33,337 nucleotides of DNA, taken from positions 1-33,337 of the forward strand of contig NZ_JADWYX010000105.1 in NCBI RefSeq assembly GCF_016786355.1, given 5' to 3'. Shown here piece by piece: positions 8,101 to 15,007 of the stretch. Origin of the DNA: Frankia sp. AgB1.9 (GTDB lineage: Bacteria; Actinomycetota; Actinomycetes; Frankiales; Frankiaceae). The number at the start of each line of letters is the position of its first letter. The stretch's first letter is position 1. The position numbers were made by a program, and so were the translations under genes. The notes beneath the pieces are model-generated. The model searched no databases and had not been told where the DNA came from. It worked only from the letters and a program-made list of their open reading frames with translations.

Positions 8101-8161
8101 GATAGCGCGCTATCGCAGTAGCGCGTTGTTCAAGGATTGGCTAGACAGATATCGCGATATC
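8101..8161. promoter_or_regulatory. paired palindromic operators, consensus GATANCGCGNTATC
   Basis: There are two perfect 14-bp palindromes, GATAGCGCGCTATC (8101-8114) and GATATCGCGATATC (8148-8161). They differ only at the two symmetric N positions and their centres are 47 bp apart. They lie between the divergent small HTH gene and the four-gene rightward operon, where promoters for both are expected. The HTH protein is the obvious candidate ligand. An extra TAGCGCG half-motif lies at about 8119. Confidence 0.75.
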
Positions 8162-8255
8162 GGACTATCGTCCACAAGGAAGGCGGACCCCGGCGGTGCT
8201 GGAACACCACCGAGGCCCTTGATCCAGACACCTGCGCTAACAGGAGACCGAACCC

Positions 8256-8495
8256 ATGCAGAGCCTCTCAGAGCCGGCCACCGCGCCGGCTGAACCCCCG
8301 GCCGAGGCGCCGGCGGCCGTCGCCGGTCACCGCGTCGACCTCCCCGTCCCGTGCACGGTGGCGGACCTGCGCGCCGCGCTGCGCCGGATGAACGGCGCCG
8401 ACCGCATCGTCGATGTCCGGCTCGCCAACGCCCACGGCATGGTGTGGCTCGCGCCGGTCGACGGTGTCGAGCTGACGGTGCAGGTGTCCGCGTGA
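8256..8495 (+). CDS. hypothetical protein, first gene of left operon
   Basis: 79 aa from ATG 8256, with an AGGAGA ribosome site about 9 bases upstream. About 25 residues at the N-terminus are Pro/Ala-rich. The rest is a compact domain (VDLPVPCTVADLRAALRRMN...ADRIVDVRLANAHGMVWLAPVDGVELTVQV) predicted to mix one helix with several strands. No family is recognised. It overlaps the next gene by GTGA and heads a four-gene translationally coupled operon behind the paired operators. Confidence 0.72.
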   Translation: MQSLSEPATAPAEPPAEAPAAVAGHRVDLPVPCTVADLRAALRRMNGADRIVDVRLANAHGMVWLAPVDGVELTVQVSA

Positions 8496-9319
8496 GGGCC
8501 CCGACGCGGCTGGCCAGCGGCCTGGAGCTGACCGAGGCCGAGGTCACGGCCGGGCGGCAGCGCCTGGCGGCCGTCGGCACCGCCCGTGCGGCTCGTGACG
8601 GCCACGCGATCGGCGCGGCCAGCTTCACCCTGGAGCGGCTGCTGGCGGGCGACCTGGACCCGGCGAGCGAGCGCGGACAGGCATCGATCCGCGCGGCGCT
8701 GGCCCTGGTGGCCGTCCTGCACGAGCGCCCGACGCGCGTCGAGACGGTGGCGGCCCGGCTCGCCGAGGCCGAGGACACCGCGGCGTGGATGGAGGAGAAC
8801 GCCCCGGAGCGGGCGGAACGCTTCCGGGCGCGTGCCGGGTCGCTTCGCGGCGAGCTGGCCGTCCTGGAGGTCCGGATCGCCCGCGCGGCGAAGATCGAGG
8901 CGGAGCGCGCGCACCCGAAGGACGCCGCCGCCGAGACGCCTGCCGACGTCCGCCCAGAGTCCTCGCTCGCCCCGGTCGACCCGGACAGTCCGGCCGGCCG
9001 CGTTGCCGTCCAGCTCGCCGAGGAGATCGGCGAGCACCTGAGCAGTTTCTCGATCGGCCGCCCACAGGGCGCCCTCGTCGCGAACGTCGCCCCCGGGGCC
9101 GAGGTCGAGCATCTGCGGGCCGTCGCCGCCGCGTTCCCGGACGCGAAGGTGTGGGCGGACGGCACCTCGTCGCGCGGCATCTTCATGGTGATCGTGGAAG
9201 CCGTCCGGGACGGCGTCGCGGTCCAGATCTCGGCGGTGCTGTTCCCTCGGCAGGTCGAGGAACAGGCAGCCGCACGCGCCTGGATGGCCGAGCGGGCTGC
9301 GGAGGTCGGTGCCCGATGA
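8492..9319 (+). CDS. hypothetical protein, second gene of left operon
   Basis: 275 aa from the GTG overlapping the previous stop. Residues 1-135 are mostly charged helix, including ERFRARAGSLRGELAVLEVRIARAAKIEAERAH, which is likely to be a coiled coil. A Pro/Asp/Ser linker (about 138-170) leads to a C-terminal mixed alpha/beta domain (VAVQLAEEIGEHLSSFSIGRPQGALVANVAPGAEVEHLRAVAAAFPDAKVWADGTSSRG...). No catalytic motif or known family is recognised. The product is probably cytoplasmic, with no signal or membrane segment. It overlaps the next gene by ATGA, so it is co-translated. Confidence 0.75.
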   Translation: MRAPTRLASGLELTEAEVTAGRQRLAAVGTARAARDGHAIGAASFTLERLLAGDLDPASERGQASIRAALALVAVLHERPTRVETVAARLAEAEDTAAWMEENAPERAERFRARAGSLRGELAVLEVRIARAAKIEAERAHPKDAAAETPADVRPESSLAPVDPDSPAGRVAVQLAEEIGEHLSSFSIGRPQGALVANVAPGAEVEHLRAVAAAFPDAKVWADGTSSRGIFMVIVEAVRDGVAVQISAVLFPRQVEEQAAARAWMAERAAEVGAR

Positions 9320-9627
9320 ACGCCCGCACCATGGCCGGCCCGGCCGTCACGACCGAGCTGCTGACGCCGTCGCGCGCCGAGCTGTCCGACGCGCGGGCCC
9401 GGATCGGGGTCCAGGGCGGCGCGTTCAGCGCCTCGTACACGGCGCTGGGGCTCGCCGCGACGGGTCTGGCCGGCGTCATCACGCGGTCGCTGCTGTCCGG
9501 CGACGTCGAGGCCGCCGCCGCCGCGTTGCGCCGGCTCGGCGCGCTGGACTTGGCGGCCGCCGAGCAGCGGGCGCGGCTGCTCGCGGCCGACCGGCCGGCG
9601 GACCGACACCGTCTGGCGGTCGTGTGA
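9316..9627 (+). CDS. hypothetical protein, third gene of left operon
   Basis: 103 aa from the ATG overlapping the previous stop. The central part (GGAFSASYTALGLAATGLAGVITRSLLSGD) is mildly hydrophobic but probably not a membrane segment. It is followed by an Ala/Leu-rich helix (AAAALRRLGALDLAAAEQRARLLAADRP). No family is recognised. Position and coupling suggest that it works with its operon partners. Confidence 0.68.
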   Translation: MNARTMAGPAVTTELLTPSRAELSDARARIGVQGGAFSASYTALGLAATGLAGVITRSLLSGDVEAAAAALRRLGALDLAAAEQRARLLAADRPADRHRLAVV

Positions 9628-9935
9628 TGACCCGGGTCTCCGACTTAATCGCCGCGTTCGACCAGCAGCTCGACGCGAAGACCGCCCAGCTCGGCGACGA
9701 GTACGCCGAGGGCGCCTCGGACATGGTCGAGCTACTGCTCCCCCTGCTGATGCGCTCTCGCACCGAGCGGGACGACCCGGCGATCGACGCGGCCTGGCGC
9801 GACGAGGAGGCCCGCCTCACGGCCGAGGCGGACCGCCGGCCGCCGGAGTACAACGACGGCGCGATCGCCGCCTGCGAGGCCTTTCTCGGCCTGATCGACG
9901 CGATCCGGGCGGCGCGCCGCACCCGCGGCGCGTAG
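9627..9935 (+). CDS. hypothetical acidic helical protein, fourth gene of left operon
   Basis: 102 aa. Its ATG shares one base with the previous stop codon (TGATG). It is acidic and almost entirely helical (VSDLIAAFDQQLDAKTAQLG...ASDMVELLLPLLMRS...). The length and composition would suit a small assembly or partner protein. No family is recognised. A strong hairpin terminator follows 15 bp after the stop. Confidence 0.7.
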   Translation: MTRVSDLIAAFDQQLDAKTAQLGDEYAEGASDMVELLLPLLMRSRTERDDPAIDAAWRDEEARLTAEADRRPPEYNDGAIAACEAFLGLIDAIRAARRTRGA

Positions 9936-9950
9936 CCCGCGCCCGTACCC

Positions 9951-9987
9951 CACCGGCCCGTCCTGAGACCACCAGGGCGGGCCGGTG
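9951..9987 (+). terminator. hairpin terminator of the left operon
   Basis: CACCGGCCCGTCCTG (9951-9965) pairs with CAGGGCGGGCCGGTG (9973-9987): a 15-bp stem with one G-U pair and a 7-nt loop. It has no U-tract, which is common in high-GC actinobacteria. It ends the four-gene operon and borders the repeat-rich locus. Confidence 0.75.
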
Positions 9988-10377
9988 GCAATCCCGACGC
10001 GATCCCGACATGGGCCCCGACACGTCGGCCCTAGCGTCGGGACCAGCCGACCCCGTGACCTGCGATGTCGGGTCTGTCGGGACCTCGGCGCACCGTGCCG
10101 CTAGCCGCTAGGTGCCTGCTCGGGGCGCCTGTGGGCCGCTAGCGGCGCCGCTAGATCTAGCACCGGCTGGTGCTAGATGGGCCGTTGCGGGGGGCGCAAC
10201 ACGGCCGCGACATGTTGCGCCCTGCGTCGCGGCTTTGTTGCGGCCTCGCAGTCGCCTGACCAGCCCTGTTGCGCCTGTCGCGGCTGTGACGGGCATGACG
10301 TCAATGACGGGTAAAGCGCCCCCTGTGGCGGCCTGGGCCGGCTCGCGCTGGGGGCGATCGAACCCGTCAACCCGTCA
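9988..10377. other. repeat-rich locus, candidate replication origin or partition site
   Basis: There is no gene here, but four families of short repeats lie in order. TCCCGACA-like: about 9992, 10003 and 10016 direct, with 10036, 10066 and 10075 inverted. CCGCTAG: 10098, 10105, 10136 and 10148, with palindromes CCGCTAGCGG at 10136 and CTAGATCTAG at 10151. GTTGCG: 10184, 10214, 10237 and 10268, plus inverted GCGCAAC at 10194. TGACGGG: 10287 and 10305, around a TGACGTCA palindrome at 10296, with two inverted copies at 10363 and 10371 overlapping the 3' end of the alpA-like gene. Dense iteron-like layouts of this kind occur at replication origins, centromere-like sites and complex operators. The sequence alone does not say which. 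Confidence 0.65.
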
Positions 10378-10617
10378 ACCGCGCCAACCGGGCCTGTTGG
10401 CGTCCATCCAGGCCTCGACGTCACCCCGGAGCCAGAGGCGCAACCGCGGGTGGTCGAGCACCGGGAGCGGGAAGCCACGGCGGCCGGCGATGTTCTGCGC
10501 CCAGGCCCGCGAGACCGGCTCGCCCTTCTTGGCGCCGAGCAGCACCTGGAGGGTCGCGATGTCGACGGCGTCCTGGAGGTCGCCGACGGTCAGCGACTCG
10601 CTGCGTGGCCTGCGCAC
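10375..10617 (-). CDS. AlpA-like small HTH protein
   Basis: 80 aa read from GTG 10617. The fold is of the AlpA/excisionase type: a helix-turn-helix (ATLQVLLGAKKGEPVSRAWAQNIAG), then RRGFPLPVL and LRLWLRGDVEAWMDAN, the usual 'FP.P...W...DV..W' ending of this family. Such proteins act as recombination directionality factors or as regulators of integrase and plasmid genes. The stop overlaps the last of the TGACGGG-type repeats, so it may regulate or read the repeat locus downstream. The start is not backed by a clear ribosome site. The element has a second excisionase-like gene at 21219, so this one may be a regulator. Confidence 0.75.
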   Translation of the reverse strand: MRRPRSESLTVGDLQDAVDIATLQVLLGAKKGEPVSRAWAQNIAGRRGFPLPVLDHPRLRLWLRGDVEAWMDANRPGWRG

Positions 10618-10641
10618 GGCGCGGACGCTAGGCGTGCCCGT

Positions 10642-10694
10642 GCGGCATTGCCTCTCGGCGATAGACGTGAGGGGTGTACGTACGCCAATGCCGC
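10642..10694. promoter_or_regulatory. inverted repeats in the divergent alpA-like control region
   Basis: GCGGCATTG (10642-10650) and CAATGCCGC (10686-10694) form a perfect 9-bp inverted repeat. Between them, GGTGTACGTACGCC (10673-10686) is a near-perfect palindrome. They lie upstream of the leftward alpA-like gene and of the rightward small genes, so they are probable operators. Confidence 0.5.
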
Positions 10695-10719
10695 GCGCTA
10701 CGGTGCCCGCCAGGACACG

Positions 10720-10757
10720 AAAAAGGCCCGCCCGGTGTGCAACCACCGGAACGGGCC
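10720..10757 (-). terminator. rho-independent terminator acting on leftward transcripts
   Basis: GGCCCG.CCGGTG (10725-10737) pairs with CACCGG..CGGGCC (10744-10757), and AAAAA at 10720-10724 becomes a U-run on the minus strand. It would stop tape-measure transcripts that read leftwards through the three rightward small genes, before they reach the alpA-like gene. Confidence 0.75.
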
Positions 10758-10780
10758 GCGACGCCGTAGGGGGCGCCGTT

Positions 10781-10960
10781 ATGAGCATGAGCATGCCTGA
10801 GCCGAGCCGAGGCGTCGAGCCGGACGACGACGAGCCGGTTCGCGAGTGGGACTTCACGAGCGTCGTCTCAGCGGACGACTTCGCGCCGGCCGCACAGCGC
10901 CACCGGGCCCGGCTCGACCCCGACGCCCTGCGCGCGCTGGACCGCTGGGCCGGCCAGTGA
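10781..10960 (+). CDS. hypothetical small acidic protein
   Basis: 59 aa from ATG 10781, with a purine-rich AGGGGG ribosome site about 8 bases upstream. It is very acidic in the first half (EPDDDEPVREWDF), followed by SVVSADDFAPAAQRHRARLDPDALRALDRWAGQ. Its GTGA overlap with the next gene supports coding. It is not recognised; it could be a small regulator or an antitoxin-like partner, but nothing shows this. Confidence 0.62.
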   Translation: MSMSMPEPSRGVEPDDDEPVREWDFTSVVSADDFAPAAQRHRARLDPDALRALDRWAGQ

Positions 10961-11172
10961 CCGACGAGCAGCGGGCAGCGCTGCTGCGGCAGATGGCGAC
11001 GAGCTACGCCAGCCGTGAGAACCCGCGTGACCGGCACGTACTCGTGCGCCTGGTCGGCGGTGAGCCCATGGACGGCGTGATCTGCCCGACGCCCGAGGCC
11101 GCGCTGCTCGTCGCCGACGCGATGGAGCTCCAGCCGAGCGACTTCCTGATCGTCGTCGCGCGGGAGATGTAG
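10957..11172 (+). CDS. hypothetical small protein
   Basis: 71 aa from the GTG overlapping the previous stop. The sequence is a compact mixed alpha/beta domain (TDEQRAALLRQMATSYASRENPRDRHVLVRLVGG...AALLVADAMELQPSDFLIVVAREM). No motif is recognised. It is in the middle of a three-gene rightward unit. Confidence 0.62.
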   Translation: MTDEQRAALLRQMATSYASRENPRDRHVLVRLVGGEPMDGVICPTPEAALLVADAMELQPSDFLIVVAREM

Positions 11173-11176
11173 CCCG

Positions 11177-11389
11177 GTGGACATCGTCATCACTGGCCGC
11201 CCGACGGAGGTACTCGTCGCGATCGACGCGCTAGAGCTGATCTTGTGCGTCGAGGAGGCCTCGGTGCCCGAGCCGACCGACGACGGCCGAGTACGGGTGC
11301 ACGCGGTCGTCATCGACCCCGAGGCTCCGGAGAACCAGCCGACCGACGCCGAGGTCGCGTCAGCACTGGGCATCCCGCCGCCTCAGTAG
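11177..11389 (+). CDS. hypothetical small protein, last of three rightward genes
   Basis: 70 aa from GTG 11177, starting 4 bp after the previous stop. It has alternating strands and helices (MDIVITGRPTEVLVAIDALELIL...RVRVHAVVIDPEAPENQ). The 3' end overlaps the 3' end of the convergent tape-measure gene by 7 bp. It is not recognised. Confidence 0.6.
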   Translation: MDIVITGRPTEVLVAIDALELILCVEEASVPEPTDDGRVRVHAVVIDPEAPENQPTDAEVASALGIPPPQ

Positions 11390-14094
11390 GGCCGCCGGCC
11401 GTTCGATCCCCTTCGGTTCACCTGGACGTCGGTGATCGAGTCGGCCAGCGCCTCGGCCAGCTCGCGACGCTGGCCCGGTGTGGCGATGACGCCCGCGCCG
11501 ACGGAGATGTACTGGATGACCGTGACCGGCGCCGCCGCACCGTCCCAGCCGCCTCCGGCTGCGCGCGAGCTGCGGGTCAGCGAGCCGTCGTAGACGTCCT
11601 CGTGCCTGGACAGCAGCGCGTTCGTGGTGGCGTGGTCGATGATCGTGCCCGGAACCTTCGGGATGAACAGCTCCTGGCCGCGCTCACCTACGAGGTACGG
11701 CGAGCCGGCGGACACCGGTCCACCGGTCCACCGGTTGCCAGGGATGCGGGAGTCGTAGAGGTCCATCCCGGCGCCCTTGTTGATCTGCTGGGTGACGACC
11801 GTCAGAGTGACCGTCTTGTCGTGGACGCTGTCGAGCCAGCCGTTGATGCCGTCGGCGGCCGAGTGGGCCTTACCGACCACGGCGTCAAGGTCGCGGTCGA
11901 CGTTGCCCTTGAAGGCGTCGACGTCGCTCGCGGCCCGGCGGAACGGCTCGCCGAGGGGCCCGAGCAGGGTGGCCCACACGCGCAGGGTGCCAGCCACCGC
12001 CGTGGCCGCCGCATCGAAGATCGCCTTGAAGCCCTCGATGATCGCCGCGAAGGCCTGAAGCATGATGATCGCGAGATTGGCCGCCGCCTCCATCAGGGTC
12101 GAAATGATCGTGATCACGGCCTCGATCTCGATCACCATCGCCTTCAGGCTCGCGATCAGGTAGGCCCCGATCGCGCTCGTCGCGAGATCAACGATCACGG
12201 TCCCGAGCTTCTCCAGCCCAGTCACGAAGACCTCAAGCTGAGGCTTGTTGTCCTCGATCTTCTGCCGGATCTGGTCGAGGGCCGGCCCGAAGTGGTCGAC
12301 GAGGATGCCCGCTACCTTCTGGACGGCGGGGAAAAGGTGATCCTCGATCCAGGTGGAGAGCCTCTGGAACGCCGGGATGATCACGTCGTTCAGCAACGGC
12401 GCCACATGATCGTTAAAAAACGGCACGAGCTGGTTGCGCACGATCTCCAGAAGGCCACTGATGCCGTTGAGCGCGAGGTCGCGCACGGCGGCCGTCGCGC
12501 TCATGAAGGCCGCACCGAAGGGCCCGGTCACGAGACTGATCAGCGACGTGAACGTGGGAATGAGCTGCGTCGTGATGAAGGTGTAGAGCGTCTTTCCCTC
12601 GGCGCCGAGGCGCTCCAGGACGCCGACCCATCCGCCGTCCGAGACCGTGCCGTTGAATCCGGCCTGTAGGGCGGTCCACGTCTCGTTGGCGTAGAACTTG
12701 ATGTTCTGGAGAATCGTGTCGATGTTGTTGAGCGTCGTTTCGGACGTGGCCCAGGAATCGAACGCGGTGCCGATCTTCAGGATCGAGGCCGAGAGGTCGG
12801 TGCCGTCCGTCTTCAGTGCGCCGAAGATGGCGTGCGCGCCCTCGCCGAACCGGAACAGACCGGTCAGGAACTTCCCGACGCTGTCGGCGCCCTTCTGGAT
12901 CGAGGCGGCCAGGTCGCCGCTGGCCTTCTTCGCGTCGACCCACTGCGTGATCGCGTCCGCGCCGACCTCGACGAGGTGGGAGAGGTTCACGAACGCTGGC
13001 TCGGCAGCGACCGCGACGTCGAAGAAGGCGCTCGCCAGCTGGATCCCGGCGTTGCCGAAAGCCCGGGTCGCCGCGGCGTTCCCGGTCATGACCGTGGCGA
13101 GGTCGGCCCGGAACATCGGGCCGGAGAAGACGGCGCCGGCCGTGGCGGCCAGGTCGCCGAGCACGTCGGCCGTGGCCCGTACGCCCTCCTGGACGACGGG
13201 GAGGTCGGTCGCGAACCGCTTCAGCCCGTCCGCGAAGCCGGGCGCGAACGCCTTCTCGGCCGCCGACTTGATCGCGGTGAACTGCGGCGTGAGCGTCTGG
13301 AGCTGCCTGGATGCCTCATCCGAGACGAGCTTCAGCGTCCCCATGCCCTGCGCCATCGTCAGGACAGCAGGGGCAGCGATAGCCGCGGCCGGGGCCATCT
13401 GGCCGACCCACTGGAGCAGGTGCACGCCGACCTCGACGGCGCCGGCGGCCTCGCCCGCCAGCTTCACCGCGGACGTACCGACGCCGAGCAGACCGGTCGC
13501 GGCGCCCTTGGCGCGGTCCTTCAGCCCGTCGAAGATGCCGCCGAGGCGGCCGGCGTCGTCACCGGCCTGCCGCAGGCTGCCGCCGCCGGACTCCTCGACC
13601 CGGACCCGCGCGGTGTACGTGCCCTGGACGCGCTCCAGCAGGTCGCGCAGGAGCTCGACCTCAGCGATGGAGTCGATGTCGACCCGGATCGGGATCTCGA
13701 TCCTGTCGCGAGCGTCCAGCCAGGCCAGGCCCACGGAAAGGTCAGCGAGCTGGTCGGCGGCGTGGTCCAGGCCGTCGAGATCGATCCGCGCCTCGACGCG
13801 CCGGCCGTCGAACCGGTCGAGGTCGGCCCGCAGCGCGTCGAGCGCGCCCTCCGGCTCGATCTCCACCCGCACCCGGGCGGTGTAGTCGCCCCTGAACCGG
13901 TCGAGATCCCGGCGGACCGCGTCGAGGTCGGAGCCCTCGGTCTCGACCCGGATGTCCGCGGTGCGCTCGCCGGTCAGGTCGTCCAGCTGCTCGTCGGTCT
14001 GCCGCGCCTGCTCGGCCGCGTCGCGCAGCGCCCGCGACATCGAGATGTCGCGGCCGGTGAGATCGAACCTGAGTTCCTCGCGCGTTCCGGCCAC
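11383..14094 (-). CDS. phage tail tape-measure protein
   Basis: 903 aa from GTG 14094, with a GGAGGGG ribosome site 6 bases upstream; the in-frame extension to 14190 is rejected for that reason. Residues 46-168 contain repeated beta-helix-beta units, with the octapeptide YTARVRVE at both 71-78 and 160-167. The middle is long, Ala-rich and helical with several hydrophobic stretches. Residues 791-812 hold the tape-measure hallmark (GGPVSAGSPYLVGERGQELFIP). In siphophages this protein sets tail length and leads DNA into the cell. By the usual 0.15 nm per residue rule it would give a tail of roughly 135 nm. No tail tube, chaperone, distal-tail or baseplate genes flank it, which is abnormal for this protein. 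Confidence 0.88.
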   Translation of the reverse strand: MAGTREELRFDLTGRDISMSRALRDAAEQARQTDEQLDDLTGERTADIRVETEGSDLDAVRRDLDRFRGDYTARVRVEIEPEGALDALRADLDRFDGRRVEARIDLDGLDHAADQLADLSVGLAWLDARDRIEIPIRVDIDSIAEVELLRDLLERVQGTYTARVRVEESGGGSLRQAGDDAGRLGGIFDGLKDRAKGAATGLLGVGTSAVKLAGEAAGAVEVGVHLLQWVGQMAPAAAIAAPAVLTMAQGMGTLKLVSDEASRQLQTLTPQFTAIKSAAEKAFAPGFADGLKRFATDLPVVQEGVRATADVLGDLAATAGAVFSGPMFRADLATVMTGNAAATRAFGNAGIQLASAFFDVAVAAEPAFVNLSHLVEVGADAITQWVDAKKASGDLAASIQKGADSVGKFLTGLFRFGEGAHAIFGALKTDGTDLSASILKIGTAFDSWATSETTLNNIDTILQNIKFYANETWTALQAGFNGTVSDGGWVGVLERLGAEGKTLYTFITTQLIPTFTSLISLVTGPFGAAFMSATAAVRDLALNGISGLLEIVRNQLVPFFNDHVAPLLNDVIIPAFQRLSTWIEDHLFPAVQKVAGILVDHFGPALDQIRQKIEDNKPQLEVFVTGLEKLGTVIVDLATSAIGAYLIASLKAMVIEIEAVITIISTLMEAAANLAIIMLQAFAAIIEGFKAIFDAAATAVAGTLRVWATLLGPLGEPFRRAASDVDAFKGNVDRDLDAVVGKAHSAADGINGWLDSVHDKTVTLTVVTQQINKGAGMDLYDSRIPGNRWTGGPVSAGSPYLVGERGQELFIPKVPGTIIDHATTNALLSRHEDVYDGSLTRSSRAAGGGWDGAAAPVTVIQYISVGAGVIATPGQRRELAEALADSITDVQVNRRGSNGRRPY

Positions 14095-14119
14095 GGCAAA
14101 GCCCCTCCGTCGAAAACGA

Positions 14120-14139
14120 CGGAAGACCTCATGCGCGAG
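14120..14139. repeat. 20-bp direct repeat, left copy
   Basis: CGGAAGACCTCATGCGCGAG, matching 14623-14642 at 19 of 20 positions. The two copies flank the oppositely oriented gene at 14183. Confidence 0.85.
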
Positions 14140-14182
14140 TAATCTCATTCTATCGGGAAAGCGGCAGGAAGGGTGGTACGAA

Positions 14183-14554
14183 ATGACCAACTGGGAGGCT
14201 GGGAATCCGGATTTCCCGCCGACGTTGCGCGAGGTTCTCCTACCGCGTCTTGCCTATGCCATCTTTCACGAGCCCGACCCGGAGAAGCGGGCCTTCATGG
14301 CCCGGGTTCTTCCTGAGGGAAAGTACGACGCGCTGTGGCACATCGTTCCTGACGGGCCCTCGCTCGCCGCCGCTGTCGACTTCACGCCGATCGGCGGCGA
14401 GCGCGCCATCGTCACGAGCATCTCTCGCGTCTTCGAGAAGTACCCGGACCTCATTCCACCCGATCGGCGCGCGCACTACGAGGGCCTGTGTGCGCGGCTC
14501 GCCTCCGAGTTGCCCGCGGTTCCGGACGACGCCTCAGCCCTGTTCGAGGGGTAG
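14183..14554 (+). CDS. hypothetical protein, moron-like cargo gene
   Basis: 123 aa from ATG 14183, with an AGGAAGGG ribosome site about 9 bases upstream. It reads against the surrounding leftward phage genes, has its own short upstream region and is followed by a hairpin. The sequence (MTNWEAGNPDFPPTLREVLLPRLAYAIFHEPDPEKRAFMARVLPE...) is soluble and mixed helical. No family is recognised. Orientation, own signals and the flanking 20-bp direct repeats fit a cargo gene expressed from the integrated state. Many such genes affect the host or exclude other phages, but nothing here shows a function. Confidence 0.7.
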   Translation: MTNWEAGNPDFPPTLREVLLPRLAYAIFHEPDPEKRAFMARVLPEGKYDALWHIVPDGPSLAAAVDFTPIGGERAIVTSISRVFEKYPDLIPPDRRAHYEGLCARLASELPAVPDDASALFEG

Positions 14555-14611
14555 GGGGCTGTCGGACCGGTCCGCTACACTTCTGCGCCCGACCGGCCGG
14601 TCAAAGCGAAC

Positions 14612-14661
14612 GCCCCGCCCGGCGGAAGGCCTCATGCGCGAGCCGTCCGCCCCGGCGGGGC
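14612..14661. terminator. bidirectional hairpin between cargo gene and HNH gene
   Basis: GCCCCGCC (14612-14619) pairs with GGCGGGGC (14654-14661) around the right 20-bp repeat. A shorter hairpin, GCCCC-GGC-GGGGC, is nested at the right side. It lies between the 3' ends of convergent genes. Confidence 0.5.
14623..14642. repeat. 20-bp direct repeat, right copy
   Basis: CGGAAGGCCTCATGCGCGAG, one mismatch to 14120-14139. It lies 27 bp from the 3' end of the HNH gene. The nine bases CCTCATGCG recur near 15572. Confidence 0.85.
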
Positions 14662-14668
14662 TTCGTCG

Positions 14669-15007
14669 TTACCAGCGGCGCGAGCGACCGGCGTCCTTCT
14701 GGGCTCGGGCCTGGCCGTGGCGCTTCTGAGCGCCGGCACGGGCATTACATGATCGATGAGAAAATCCGCGGTAGCCCTGCCGGTCGTCGGTGTGGTCGAG
14801 GTCGAGGCGCTGGCCCTGGACCATCGGTTGGCCGCAGCGGGTGCAGGGCGTGCCGTAGGCCGCCTCGAGGCCGGCCCGGCGTGCTCGAGCATGAGCGGCG
14901 CCGTAGCCGCGCTGGGCGGCCGTTGCCCGCGCCGATGACGGGCGCGGGTGGGTTGGGCAGGGCTGGCCCCGCTCGACCGCGCAGCCGCATATCCGCAGGG
15001 TGCGCAT
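14669..15007 (-). CDS. HNH endonuclease
   Basis: 112 aa from ATG 15007, which shares its A with the stop of the upstream tail gene (TGATG). The HNH/treble-clef core is CTRCGQPM, then LDLDHTDDRQGYRGFSHRSCNARAG, with a Zn-binding CxxC and the catalytic His in DLDHTDD. An N-terminal CGCAVERGQPCPTH may bind a second metal. Basic tail. In phages such genes usually lie next to the packaging genes and help terminase cut DNA; here no terminase is present. It could be a packaging relic, a helper for another phage's terminase, or a homing nuclease. Confidence 0.85.
   Translation of the reverse strand: MRTLRICGCAVERGQPCPTHPRPSSARATAAQRGYGAAHARARRAGLEAAYGTPCTRCGQPMVQGQRLDLDHTDDRQGYRGFSHRSCNARAGAQKRHGQARAQKDAGRSRRW

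Noticed and set aside
8110..9609. 499-aa minus-strand frame opposite the left operon
   Set aside because: Ser/Arg/Ala-rich shadow; the plus-strand genes have ribosome sites and overlapping start/stop codons.
10098..10160. CCGCTAG repeats as a CRISPR array
   Set aside because: Repeats are only 7-10 bp with irregular spacing and no cas genes nearby.
12832..14142. 436-aa open frame on the plus strand opposite the tape-measure gene
   Set aside because: GC-rich shadow frame: His/Arg/Asp-rich product with no domain character, while the minus strand encodes a clear tape-measure protein with a ribosome site.
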